A stretch of DNA of 64,000 nucleotides from Diplosphaera chodatii (Eukaryota; Chlorophyta; Trebouxiophyceae; Prasiolales; Stichococcaceae), in assembly GCA_032358165.1 (NCBI GenBank), contig JAALGY010000032.1, forward strand, positions 1,674,001 to 1,738,000, read 5' to 3'. Positions 45,701 to 57,474 of this stretch are shown one piece after another. Position 1 is the first letter of the stretch; each line of letters begins with the position of its first letter. Both the position numbers and the translations under genes were made by a program. Below the pieces are notes generated by a model. It was not told the DNA's origin and ran no database searches. It saw nothing but the letters and a program-made list of their open reading frames with translations.

Positions 45701-48700
45701 GCAATGGCTGGGCAATGTGGATGCCCCACCTTGATGTCGGCGAGCACATTGCGGAACGAGGCGGTGCCACGGAAGGACAGCACCACGGTGTCATCGTTCC
45801 ATGCCATCAGCGCTTTGGTGTCCAGCCGCCGCTCCCACAACAGCTCGAAGTTCTCCAGATTGTACAGCGCCATCGCGCCCTCCAGTGTCACGCCCCTGCT
45901 GTCAGACTGCACGAAACCCAGGGGCCAAAGTTTACAGCCTCCCCAAACATGCTGCTTTACATGCAGCTTGTCAACTATGCAGCAGGACAGGGTGTCTGGC
46001 GCAGTATGGTTGAAGCTTGCTGCAGCAGGCTCACCTCCTCGTATCGGTACACCAGCATGGACCAGTACAGCATCTTCAGCGACGTCTCGAAGCAGAACAT
46101 GGGCTCCGTGTCCATGGGGCACGACTCGGCCGGCCCGCACAGTCCGCTGCGCCGCTCCGCACGTCGCCCCGGCAGCTCACGCTCACTCCATGCAAACTCC
46201 TGCATTTCACAACCGAACCGATCGACTAGCGGCTTGACTTTGGTGTGACTCATCCTGCGCGCGTTGCTGATGTAACTGCGGTGCAGATGGATGCACTTGA
46301 GAAGTTGCACATGGCGCCTCACACAGATGACCACTACCTGAAGCCAGACCGTCATGACACCCTTGTCGGACTTCGGACTGTTTGGCATCGAGAGGTACGA
46401 CGAAATCACTGCGAGCTGCAGTGCCAAACAGATGGCACGTGTTTTACACGTGTCATATGCCCCAGTGTGCTGAGGAAGCTGCAGACATGCACGCATGCAT
46501 GTGCAGGCTGCCCCAAGTCTACCAACTTACCCCTGCCATCACGATGTTCATCGGCAGAAATCCCAGCCATGACTGCAACGAGGAAGTATCAAAAGTTTGG
46601 TCTGGAACTCTGCAAATTTTGCTCCGGGAACCACAGCAAGCCGTAACATGCACATGCACGGTCAGGGCTGTTTGCAAGAAAGTCATTTCGACGGGTATGC
46701 ACACCTGCAGGTAGGATATACAGCTGCCATATCCAACGTAGACATTAAGGATCACGCACAGGATGAAGAACCCCATGCCCAGGCCGCGCAGTCGTGTCTA
46801 GTCGCAGAATGTGTACACATGAGACGGGCTTTATCCGATGAAACCAATGCTCGTGAGCGGACAAGTCAGGCAAACGGATATAGATACTGCAGTGTTGCCA
46901 ACTGATGAGACATAGCGCACCTGGAGTCGCACGTTCAGGTTGGCCATTCGCATTGAGTTGTCTGCAGAGTGCGCGCACAGCTGTTTTAGCAAACACCCAT
47001 GTTCTGGTTTCCAAGTCACACTCACAGCACGCTCAAACTATGGCTGCTCATGACGCGTGACATCTTACATGGTTTCTCTCGCAGAGCGGCGTAGGCTTTG
47101 TGGAAGCAGTAGATGACACCCACAAAATACCTGCGCGTGTACAGACGCCTTGATCATTATCAGATCAAGTGTGAAGCAGCGCCGCACATGTGTCACCAGC
47201 ACATACGGGGCGGGCAGCCACTGGTGCCATGCAACCTCACCCGATGAAGCACACGACGACCAGGGTCACCAGCACAGTGAGTGGGGTGGTAATATTACAC
47301 CGATAGTCCAGTTGGCTGCACTCCTCCGCGCGCAGCGCGTCGGGAGCGTTATTGGCAGCTTTATTGCCAGCGGTATTGCCACCCGCTGCAGGCAGATGCT
47401 CAAGGTCGGCTCTCACTCTCTGCATAGGGTGATGACGGCATGCCCACCAAGCACCATTGCATGCCCGAGTGCCATCATTGTACAATATCGTTTGTGCATG
47501 ACCATTGTGTGCAATCCCTGCTGGTAACAACAGCTCACCATAGGCGAGCACGCCAGTGGCTATGAGCAGGCCCTCAACAAGTAGGAACACCATGAGCTTG
47601 GACAGGTGATACATTCTCGGGGCATCCATGATGATGGCGTCAGGCCGAAACCCCTTCATGCCTGTGGGCAATGCAGCATAGCTAAGTGAGAAGCGCTTGC
47701 AATTAAAGGGTTCATTGCAAGGCGACAACTGATGGTTGCAGGGACTGGCAAGTCGGCAGAGCGCCCTACAGGAGGCAGGCAAGGCCCAGGAAGCCACGCA
47801 CGTGTACATCGGACCCACGGAGTAGCGTCATGTGCATACACGAGAAACAGCGCAAATATCGCATTCCTGCGGCAATCAGTGCACCATTCAGAGCAGCCCT
47901 AGGATCAGCATCCAACACGTCGTGCAGGAAAGCCCATGGACGTACGAAGTTTACCAGCACGACCACTGAATGATACCTGCACAGTAGCATACAGTACATG
48001 AGGAGTGGACACATTGCAGAGCACCCGTGTAGCAAGCAGCAACAATGCAGCATTGCAGCAAAGCATGAGCCGGGCGCACCATTGACAATTACATAGCCAT
48101 CAAACCAGCTGCATCTTCTTGCCAAAACATAGATGTTCTGGATGAGCCACGACGTGATGTTGATGAGCTGCGCGTCAGGACAATCGTGCTAGTCACAAAT
48201 TGTGCAACAGTGTGCAGGTGTCACTGCACTTGCTGGTGGTTGTGCCAAACAGGGGGTTGTTTGCAAGGCATCAGCAATGCTCTGCCCACCACAATCGTGT
48301 GCTCCACCATGCACTTCTGAGTGACACGTTTGCGGCGCAGGCTCCTGCAAAGCAAGCACGACATTCTGCATCACGACAGGTTGGGGACCGGCTATCATAC
48401 ATCTATAGGTGGACATCACGGCTGTGACACCCAGCACATTGCAACATTCGTGCTTGAGGTCTGAATACTTGCACACCAGCGCTTGCCACTCCGTGTTGCC
48501 GTCACAACTCGGTGTATGTAGATGACCTGGCCAGTAACAAGCCCAGCCCACAAAATGGTGCCGACCGTGATGTTTGTGATTTCCTGGACATGCCGCCTGA
48601 GGAACCACTGCTGGCTCTGCATGCAGAGGATGTGGAAAGTCAACCTATGGATGCAGCTTTGATTAACGCGCAAAGGGCAGGTGTCCGCCGCAGTGCCTTC

Positions 48701-49695
48701 TGACCATTACCCTGGTCTCCTTGAGGCAAAGGCCGACGATCAGGCCAATGAACGCAAGGAACTCCACGGACCAGACGCCAAATAGTGCACTCTGCAGAAA
48801 CACACAAAACCTAAGTTCAGCCGGCGTCACGAGTGGCAGCAACACATGCGTAACAGACTTGCCGCCACCACCGAGTGTCTACCTTCATCTGGCGCTCCTT
48901 GATAAACTCCAGCCGCAGCACGACGTCGTCGCCAATCTGCAGGAATTACCGCAGCATGTCAGACATGTCCAGCACCAACATGCAGCAGCCTCAGGCTGCA
49001 TGATGCCTCGTGCACGTCAACGCCGTTCGGCGGTACGCACGTTGTAGTGCGTGCTGATATAGTTTTGAATCCGGCTGGCGCTGTCTGAAGAGTCTGTTGA
49101 CGACGACGTGGACACCGAGTGGGAGAGCTTGCGCTCGGCAGCAGCAGCATCGATGGACTTTTTAGACGGCAGCTGAACCGCGTCAGCGTAGGGGTTTGGC
49201 ACCACCATGAGCTCCTGAAGCAGAAAGGAGGATGTGTTCGCTTGGTCATCGCCAAACGAGGTGCGTCAGTGCCGGAAGACAAGCATTTGCCGCAGCAGTG
49301 TGACCTGAACACCGGTGTTGTTGGGCATGCAAGCCTCGGTGACACAGCTTTGCGTGCAAGCTGTTCCGATTGCAGACCCGACGGGGTGCCCAAGCTGGGT
49401 CATCCCGTGTCAAGGTCATCTTCCCGTGCCTCACCGAGCTGGAAGAGGCATGGCTGAGGCCCTGCTCCACGTCCTCCTTGCTCCCGTTCGTAGCGTCCGC
49501 CGTCTCATGCTCTGGGATTGTGTCTACGCTGCCGACCCTGAACTCAGACACCTGCGGCTGCGCTGGCGGATCGCTGCTGGGTTGTGCCGGGTGCCTACCC
49601 AGACTTGTGAGCCTGCCCAAAGCACGCCCAAACCGAGCAAGCCCGCTGTGTATGGCCTCATTTATGCAAAAGGGCCGCTGCTGCTGCTCCGCCAT
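42775..49695 (-). CDS. Multi-pass membrane class 3 lipase, copy B
   Basis: Tandem paralogue of copy A, same strand and exon order. N-terminus MAEQQQRPFCINEAIHSGLA with RVGSVDTIPEHETADA (49695 down), then PNPYADAVQLPSKKSIDAAA, GDDVVLRLEFIKERQMK, and hydrophobic exons LFGVWSVEFLAFIGLIVGLC, TVGTILWAGLVTGQVIYIHR, SKLMVFLLVEGLLIATGVLA, TPLTVLVTLVVVCFIG and GFFILCVILNVYVGYGSC. The lipase core is TVVLSFRGTASFRNVLADIK (about 45770), GHSLGGALATLAAYDIAAA (about 45160-45110), TFGAPRVGNHAFAREFNERV, and DTVPRSGKFLFMYKRPGQR (44870). The tail is GGRCRYTQLNGVRCKHR ... EGGFCMLKD, ending SRMLGH at 42775. The Met at 49695 is preferred over 49797 because copy A starts at the equivalent point. It probably hydrolyses membrane glycerolipids; the order Ser then Asp then His is complete by inspection. 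Confidence 0.86.
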
Positions 49696-50172
49696 GTCAG
49701 CCGCCTGATAAGAAGGGCGCTGTGCTATGTCGTGACAGCCCTCAGGGACCCTTTCATCCGTCAGCGGCGAGCAGAGAGGTGCCTCGTGCGAGAGCAAGCT
49801 ACTGCTAGATGTAAGAAGCGCAGTATTGCCACGCGCCGGACGGAAGCATCATCTGTAAGCAGCGGAGCTCGCCGCAGCACGTGCACAGTGACCAAGCCTT
49901 GCGCCTCGCCTGGCGCAGGGTGTTGCTCAGGAACCGGGACGGGCTCTCACTGCTTCCAGCTTCGGGGCGAAACCTAGCCTTCCAGGAGTGGCCCTGTGGA
50001 TTGTTGCACGGCCAACGCTCAGCGGCGTGCACTAAGTCAGAGCCGACGGCCACATAAATAGCTGCGGCTGGCTGTGCAGCAGGGTCATCCGTTCAGCGCC
50101 ACCGAGCGCAAGGCGTCAGAACTGCAAGGATCGGAGCACGGGGCCATCCCCACCGGAGTGGGCTCAGCTAAC
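49696..50172. promoter_or_regulatory. Divergent promoter region, lipase B / QCR7
   Basis: About 480 bases between the two starts. Open frames extend upstream of both chosen starts but show no conserved sequence there. Confidence 0.4.
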
Positions 50173-50544
50173 ATGTCCCAGGGCGCACTTGTGCGGGCAT
50201 TTGAGCCATTCCTGGGCTGGGCTGCGCGGCGGTACCAGGCAGCTGTCGCCTCTCACTTGATCAAATATGGTCTGCGCTACGAGGATCTGCTGGATCCCAT
50301 CAACGACCTGGACATTGAAGAGGCATTGAAGCGGATACCACAGGAGGAGGTTGACGCACGGAACCAACGGCTGAAGCGGGCACATGACATTTCACTCAAG
50401 AAGGAGTACCTGCCCCCAGACCTGCAAGCGCAGCAGACGCCTTATCTGTCCTATGTGCAGGATGCACTGGACCAGGTGAAGGCAGAGGTCGAAGAAAGGG
50501 AGTTGCTGGGCAGCGGCGCCACATACCAGCGGACGATTCCATAA
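50173..50544 (+). CDS. QCR7: Cytochrome bc1 complex subunit 7 (QCR7 / UQCRB)
   Basis: A single exon of 123 residues, the usual length for the 14-kDa subunit. IKYGLRYEDLLDPINDLDIE, EALKRIPQEEVDARNQRLKR, then KKEYLPPDLQAQQTPYLSYV and the C-terminal YQRTIP are all family signatures. It is a matrix-side subunit that supports cytochrome b assembly in mitochondrial complex III. The frame is open upstream to 50074, but Met 50173 (acATGtcc) starts where the family does. Intronless in an intron-rich neighbourhood. Divergent from lipase B and convergent with the LON-domain gene. Confidence 0.95.
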   Translation: MSQGALVRAFEPFLGWAARRYQAAVASHLIKYGLRYEDLLDPINDLDIEEALKRIPQEEVDARNQRLKRAHDISLKKEYLPPDLQAQQTPYLSYVQDALDQVKAEVEERELLGSGATYQRTIP

Positions 50545-50833
50545 GGCCATAGCATGATTGGTCAACGGTCACATTGTCGCCACGCATCAAAATGCTGACC
50601 GATGTGGTCGCTTGAAAGTAGTGGACGCTCGAGACACTCCATTTAGCATTGGACAACGGCAAACAGAAAGTTCTGTCCTCCACTGGTAGCTGAACGTGTG
50701 CAAGGCACTATGCGGCACGCCATCGCTGCACTTGTCTTACAATACTATTCGTTCCTGTGTAAGATCACCATACCACACGAACTCAAACTAAGACGGGCAG
50801 TGACCTCGAGACAACTACAACAAACTGTCCCAT

Positions 50834-52564
50834 TCAGGACGTTTGCGCTGAGTCATCCCCTCGCGTCATGTCATCACCACCGCCCTCATCAGTTGGGTCT
50901 GTGCTGGGTTCGTTGGAGGACGTCCCGAGGGACTCGAGCGCGACTGCTGCTCGAAGGTAGTTGATGTGCTTGTCCAAGATCTCGCTGAGGTTGCGCAGCC
51001 TGCAGTAGGGTGGTATGTTTGTGGTGAAAGTCCCAGCATACAGTAAGCAGCCTGCAAACAGTGGTCAATGCTGGTCAAGCACTGCGTCTAAATGTGTGAC
51101 ACAGCACACCTCCTGGTAATGCTATCCTCTTGAAGCATCAGCTGTTGCATGGACTGCGCATTGCTGCCAAACATTCCAGCAACCCAGTAGGAAAAGGCTT
51201 TAGGGCCTGCAGCACATGGGCAGGATGTGTGTAGTAAATGCTGTTTGCTCCATCGCTGTTGGTAGCTGCAGTTTATCACAGAAAAGCACAGGACGTTGGG
51301 TCACAAGCCCTACCTAGCTGGCCCAGCTCTGAGGGTACCGCATCTGTGGGTTGCTTGCGGATCTTGTTGTTGAGCTGCCACACTGCCCGGAACTTCTCGC
51401 TGACTTCCTCCTGCAGCACGTGCGCCTGCGCAAGCCCCATGTTCCTTTGGGCATGCTTGTGTTGGATGCTGCAGAGACCCTCAGCAGACATGGCAGTACA
51501 GGAGGGAGCATTTCGGTGCAACAGCCAAGCGGCAAAGGTTTTGTGCCACGGCACCTCGACGCTGTCCTCTTCATTGGGCTCATCCAGGATCTCGCACTCA
51601 GCAATGACCACTGGCGTCTGCTGGAGGACCTTGAGGATGCGGAATCGCTCCGTGCCTGCCGAAGCGAACGGCGGACACAGGAATGTGTTCCAGCGCTGCT
51701 GAACGTGCCAGTAAATGCCTGCGCTGCAGCGGCAGTTGATAGCAAAAGCCCACCTCTGGTGTTTATGAGTAGCCTGCCGTCATCAAAGGGCGAGTGGCCC
51801 GTGACTTCCAGAACAGTGCCAATCTCGGCAACGCCGCCCTGCGCAGGATCAAGCACGTCGGCGTAATCCCGTGTACACACATTCCGGCTGTGCTGCAGCA
51901 GTGCCTGACAGCTGGCAGTGCCAAATGACCGGCTGTGACCGTCAGCACCTGGGGGTTGGCATATGACATGCCAAACTGACGGCTGCCCTTGAACTCGCTG
52001 TCCTCCTGAACGAGATCGTTGTCGATGCTGCAGAGCAGGAGAAGCGGATGTGCAGCCCGACTGAGAATGCCTTGTCCCGCATATGCGTGATGTCAGGTAC
52101 CACCCAAACGCTCACCCATCCTCCCCAGCCAGCAGCGTTGAGAAGAGCACCCTGTATCGCGCCTCAAAGATGGTCAAGGGCACCTGCACACTCGCATCAC
52201 ATCGACTGGCATGCTGATCCCTGCTCCTTGTCTGCCGTTATTGCGTCATTGCCATGTTGACAGCGCGCACTTCCAGCTACTTGTGCTCCTGACGCACGTG
52301 AGCTGTGGGGAATGCGACGATGCCCAACGGGAAAATAGGTAGCCGCCGAACACCGCTGGCATGGACAAGGCAGAAGGATCTATGCTGTCGCGCTGTCGCG
52401 CGATGCGCCGCAGGCAGAAGCTGCTTTGAAACACTGCCCTCCCTGCGGTGCCACGGGTGCGCGGCTCTGCCGTGTTGCAACCACGATTGCATGGCTGCTG
52501 TGGCACACCAGTGCCGGCCGGTGCTGTGCTGCACGTGTCTGTGCACGGTGTCAGCAGAGGTCAA
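50834..52564 (-). CDS. LON substrate-binding (PUA-like) domain protein, probably plastid
   Basis: Exons include 52564-52298, 52183-52116 and 52027-51949 in matching phase, then segments at about 51900-51760, 51690-51590, 51440-51310 and 51225-51120, and the last ending at 50834. The LON N-domain reads RRLPIFPLGIVAFPTAH, VPLTIFEARYRVLFSTLLAG, QEDSEFKGSRQFGMSYA, GGVAEIGTVLEVTGHSPF and RFRILKVLQQTPVVIAECEI. After it come KFRAVWQLNNKIRKQPTDAV, SYWVAGMFGSNAQSMQQLML and LRNLSEILDKHINYLRAAVA. There is no AAA or protease domain, so this is a stand-alone LON-domain protein as known in plants and cyanobacteria. The basic, Ser/Ala-containing N-terminus suggests an organelle presequence. Its role is not well established. 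The start codon is tentative. Confidence 0.85.
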
Positions 52565-53562
52565 ACACGTCGAAGCAGACTGTCACGCGGCAAACTTGAG
52601 GTATGCCCAAACTATGAATACTGCCGCTGCTCACAACGCATTCCACTCACTTCAAGTAACTGCCTGCACTGGGCACGAAGTGCTGAAACAGACCAGACAT
52701 TGTGACAGGTTGCACGCTCAGTGGATGAAATTAGCAACAAGCAACATGCGGGCCCACCCTGCAGCCTATTGCGTGCGTGGTCGGGCAGACGCCTGCAGCA
52801 GCCGGCATCCACTGCGAATGAGACTTGCCATTTGCAGTAGTTTGCATTCGTCTTGAGCGATCGTGACACTGGAAGCGACGCTTACGGGTGTGCGTTCCAC
52901 TTTGCGCCGGGCTGCACGCAAGAGCGGCCGCAGGTTTCGTCGGACTCCTGCGGCGCGACCCACGCTACGATTGGGTCCACACCGGCAAACGTTGAAAGCA
53001 TTGGGGCTGGATCGTTAGACTGCCAAGCCCCGCGATGTGGCGGACGGCAGTCCCGCACGATAGCTTGACCTGCACCACCCTACCACTGGCCTCGCAGCCA
53101 GACAGGCTGCAGTCCCGGCACAACCGGGCGGGCGGTGGGCTTGCGGTGCTTGCAGACCACCGGCAGCAGGGACCTCGGAGATGCAGCGCTGCCAGGGACC
53201 GAACAGAGGGCGTCTGTCAAGCATTCGGCCAGTGGCATGCAGATGATGCACCACATTGCAGACAAGGTGCGATCGCGCGCGGATCTCGTCTGCGCTACGC
53301 TTGTAGCACCCAAGTGCCGAGTTGTCGCTGCGTCATATTGCTTGTGGTCTGCCCAACCACCTGGTGCCAAGCAGAGAGGATCACACCTGCTGGTTTGCGG
53401 CGGGGCATGCAGAAAAGTCTGCCTATGCCACCTGTTGCTGCATGGTCGAACATGTCCTATATGCTGCGTTGGCATCACAAGAGCCATGGAGCGGGACTAA
53501 GTTAAGCCTGATTTCGTGGTTGTTGTTCAGGTGCACCTGGTGATGCTCGTGGGCAGACTACC
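52565..53562. promoter_or_regulatory. Divergent promoter region, LON-domain gene / NTT
   Basis: About 1 kb between starts with no supported gene. Open frames up to 156 codons exist on both strands but show no family features. The NTT start is preceded by 'gactaccATGGct', a good start context. Confidence 0.4.
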
Positions 53563-56500
53563 ATGGCTGGCGTGAGGAGTGCATGGCAGCTTCAGCGGAG
53601 GCACGGTGGAGGCTTTGGCAGGCACAGCGGCGACGTGTGTCGGAGCTCGGCAGGCAATGACGCCGCAGAGCCTGTCAGGAGTGCCGCTGATGCCGCAAGG
53701 CATTCACAGCAGGGGGCTGGCCCCGCCGCCGAGCCAGGCAACCCTGGTTCCCAGCAGTATGTGCAGTCCTCGTGGGCTGAGATGTTGCTCAGCATGCCGC
53801 TGGAGCTGGCTGCGGCCAGTGCAAAGACGGATGGACACTGGCTGCAAAAGCGAAAGCGGAAGCACTGGTGGAAGCGTGAGCAGTTTCCGCGGGTGAGAGA
53901 ATGTGTTCAACTGCAACCTTATGCAGTATGGCAATACATGCCAGAATTTGTCAGGGGTGATGTCCAGCTCAGTGCCTGGTTGCCGTACCACATTTTCTTC
54001 GCCGGAAGCCATGCAACGTGTCATGCATAGGTGCCAATGGACACGCTGTCTGATGTGCACCAGTCGCTCAGCAAGGCAGAGCCGCCGGTGAAGTTGTGGC
54101 AGAAGCTGCTGCCGCTGGCGCTCATCTTCTTTTGCGCCAGTTTCAACCTGACCATCTTGGCCAACCTGAAGGACGCAATTGTTGTGACATCCGCTGGTGC
54201 CGAGGCGCTGCCATTTCTGGCCTCCTTCTGTGTGCTGCCGGCGTCTCTGGCCTTCTTTTACATCTACGGTGAGCCTTGGGGATACGTCAGGCAGCAGATC
54301 CTTTAGGCACAAGCGCGTGTGCTTTCAGTTCTTCTGCACACCTACTGCACATCGTCACCAGGCAACACTGACTGCTTTACTGCATGCCTGCTCACAGGCA
54401 AGCTGGTCTCTCATCTGCCGCCACGCATGGTTTTCTATGCATCGGTGGTGCCGCTGGTGGCGTTCTATGCATTCTTTGCCGGCGCACTGTATCCGGCGTC
54501 GGCGTACCTGCACCCACATGGTTTCTATGAGCGCATGGCGCCGCTGATGCCCATTGGCCTGCATGGCCTACTCAAGGTCGGCATGTCGTGCGACTCTGGC
54601 TCAAGTCCGTGTATTGAGTCCATCCTGGCAGCGCTTGAGGCATGATGTGCATTCGAGCATGTTCACACAGCCTTTCATTTGATCTCTCACGCCTCAACAG
54701 GTTATTGAGCACTGGACGTTCAGCCTGTTCTTCTGCATCGCGGAGCTTTGGGGCGCAGTGGTCATCTCCGTGCTGTTCTGGACGCTGGCCAATGACGTGT
54801 GCACTGTGGCAGATGCAAAGATCATCTACCCGTCCCTAGGTGTGAGCTCTGCGCCTGACCGCTTGCAGGCTTGATGGCTGCTGACGCTCCGTGCTGCTGA
54901 TCCACATTGCTTGGTAGTGCTGTTGAAGGCAGCGTTAACATGTTACGTCCTCCGATTGCAGGCATCGCCGCCAACATTGCACTGGTGGTCGCGGGAAGCT
55001 ACATGAAGTGGGTAAATGCAGCACTCACCAATGGCTCCCTGCTGCTGTCGCTGCGGTACCTGGTGGCCACAGTGCTGGTGCTCAGCGGCGTCATGATGGG
55101 CGCCAAATTGTATATCGACGGCAATATCGACTCTGTGGATGTGAGCAATTGAGACATCATACCTGATGCTTTGGCTCGCGCTGTGCACCTGCAGCCATAC
55201 CGATGCTCATGTAGGCAGAGGGCGCATGTTGGGCGTGGTCTGAGCAATGTGCATAAATTGTCTAGTGACCGAACTGAGCCAGGTACCTACCATGCAGGTG
55301 CCAGACAAGGCGCCAAAGAAGAAGGCTAAGAAGAAGGGGACAATTGCAGACAGCCTGGCGGTGCTCCGGTCATCACCTAAGACAATGAATCTGGCATTGC
55401 TGGTCATGTCGTATGGCGTCAGCCACCGGCTCTTCGAGTTTGCATGGAAGGGTCAGCTGCGGGCGCTGTACCCCTCAGCTCAGGCATACCAGGTGCACTG
55501 GGCCCCACCCTGCGCAGCATGCATGCCTGCCACCTGATGCTTTCTGGTGTCCCTGCGATCATGTCCCAGGCGCCCCTATTCGGTTTCAACTCTCAAGAAG
55601 GTATCCTGACCTGCAGGGCATGCTGGCAGATGTCTCCATCGCCACTGGGTGGATGACGATTGCCCTCATGCTGACAGGACGCTTTGTCTTCCAGGTGTGC
55701 GAGGAGATGCTGATGCATGGCCCTGATGCAACCACGTTGCAGCACCTGCTCCGCCCCTGCAATCACCTGGCAGTTGGTGTCGCACTTCTATGGCCCTGCA
55801 TTGTGACCAGTATTACATATGTCTGCTCTGTAGTATCTGGGCTGGGGCGTGGCAGCAACCGCAACGCCGCTGGTCATGCTTCTGGCTGGCGGCACCTTCT
55901 TCTGGACGTCTGTGCTGGCGCGTGTCGGAGGCGCTGCCGCCAATCTTGCAGCAGCTGGCGCCACTGCTGGCGCAGTGACGCAGGCAAGTATGCTGCAGGC
56001 TTTGCCGAGCTTGCTCTGTGGTAGCTAGGAGTCTTTTAAGAGCTTTGTCACATGACCACAGTCGTCCCCAGTGAATGCTGTGCATGTGCAGCATGAAGTG
56101 GTGGATGACCTGCAGGTGTTTGCGCGGTCATCCAAGTTCTCGCTGTTTGACCCAGCCAAGGAAATGGTGTTCATCGAAATGAGCAAGGAGGAGAAGTCAA
56201 AGGGGAAGGCGGTCGTCGACCTCGTTGGCAGTCAGATTGGCAAGAGCGGCGCCAGCTGGATCACGCAGGTGGGCCTCGGAGTCGTGCTGCACAAGCTGTG
56301 GTGATCTGGATGTTGGATGCAGCCACTGCTGCGGTCACATCACTTGCATAGGACTGAACAGTGCAATCCGACTCTCTGCAAAAGAATTGCCATGTGTGCT
56401 GTGCAGGCGCTCCTCCTGGCTACCGGCTCCATACAGGCAGCACTGCCGGTCATTGCAGCCATTTTCACAGGCGTCATTGCCTGCTGGATTCGTGCAGTGT

Positions 56501-56954
56501 CAGTCCTCCACAACACCATCAAGGTTTGCACTAAGCTGCAAGCGGGATTTCTTATCTGAGCATGCCCCAATGAAGCAGGATGCGAGTCCCTAATATTGCT
56601 CGCGAAGCTGTGCAGCTGTGACTCAAGCACCCGCTGTGAGTGCAGAGAGAGGAGGCTGAAGCAGCAGCAGAGAAGGTGGCGGCTGAAAAGGCTGACAATC
56701 TCGGTGATGATAAAGGCGCGGCCACAACCACTGCTGCTGCAGTGCATGCCCAGCAGCCTCCCGAGCCTTTGGCAGCAGCCGTCGCCAGTCAGCATGCTTC
56801 GGCTGCTCAAGTCGATGGTGGGCATGCTAGCCGGTGGCCAGGCGGCATTGCGGATGGTTTGGGCAGCCTTGCACATGCAGAGGGGCAGCAGCAACCACAG
56901 CACAGTACCAACGGTACAGGGGCGCCTGTGCCAGATAAGGAGCGCACTTCCTAA
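53563..56954 (+). CDS. ATP/ADP translocase, plastid/NTT type (TLC family)
   Basis: Eleven exons fit in phase: 53563-53892, 54031-54268, 54398-54576, 54701-54839, 54962-55140, 55298-55492, 55617-55694, 55834-55983, 56116-56268, 56407-56523 and 56646-56954, giving 688 residues. The first exon (110 residues) looks like a transit peptide. Hydrophobic segments follow: LPLALIFFCASFNLTILANL then KDAIVVTSAGAEALPFL, VIEHWTFSLFFCIAELWGAV, LFWTLANDVCTVADAKIIYP, MSYGVSHRLFEFAWKGQLR, SLFDPAKEMVFIEMSKEEKS and KGKAVVDLVGSQIGKSG. These are hallmarks of the NTT/Tlc nucleotide antiporters of plastids and Chlamydiae, which import ATP in exchange for ADP. A long Ala/Gln-rich hydrophilic tail (from REEAEAAAEKV) ends the protein. 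The intron after 55983 has a GC donor (cag|gcaagt). Confidence 0.95.
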
Positions 56955-57474
56955 GCGTCAACAACTGAGCTGGGGTTCGTACATATCGTTGCTTCAGGAC
57001 AGGAACAGGCAGGCTGGTGCAATCTGAACAAATTGATTGATGGCCTGGGGATCAGTTGGTGGGAATTATGTTGCCCTGGGGTTTGTCGGCTGCGCTGGTG
57101 AGTATACTGATGTACTGCAGTGTGACAGAGTACACGAGAGCTCAGAAGAGCGTCCGGACCGTTCTAAGCAGATTAGAATGCAGAGTGCCTGAACGGTCCG
57201 CTTGACACGGCGGGCTTACATGCAATACGATCTGCTACGCCAATACATACAAATATTTGACCACCGTCTCCACCAGCCCACCCATTGTGCGCAAGCCTCG
57301 AACTTGATTGAGTTCCGCCAATAATATTTTCGCCGGCACCTCATCCAAGCCCTACCTGCTTGTCCCGGAGCGCCTACCGACCTCAAGGAAGAAGGAAGAA
57401 GCTTCTGCCATAGCGGGCACAGTATCACGCTTGCAATCTGAACCATTATTGCGCTGAGCTGCAGTGAAGCCGCC
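56955..57474. promoter_or_regulatory. Intergenic stretch NTT / ZIP4-like, with inverted repeats
   Basis: It contains the NTT 3' UTR and the presumed promoter of the ZIP4-like gene, and includes the nested inverted repeat at 57155-57200. No coding segment is supported. Confidence 0.45.
57155..57200. repeat. Nested inverted repeats (possible hairpin or dyad)
   Basis: CGGACCGTTC (57155-57164) is perfectly complementary to GAACGGTCCG (57191-57200). Inside, TTCTAA (57162-57167) pairs with TTAGAA (57173-57178). The two pairings overlap by three bases, so they are alternative structures. It lies 200 bases past the NTT stop and 270 before the ZIP4-like start. Confidence 0.75.
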
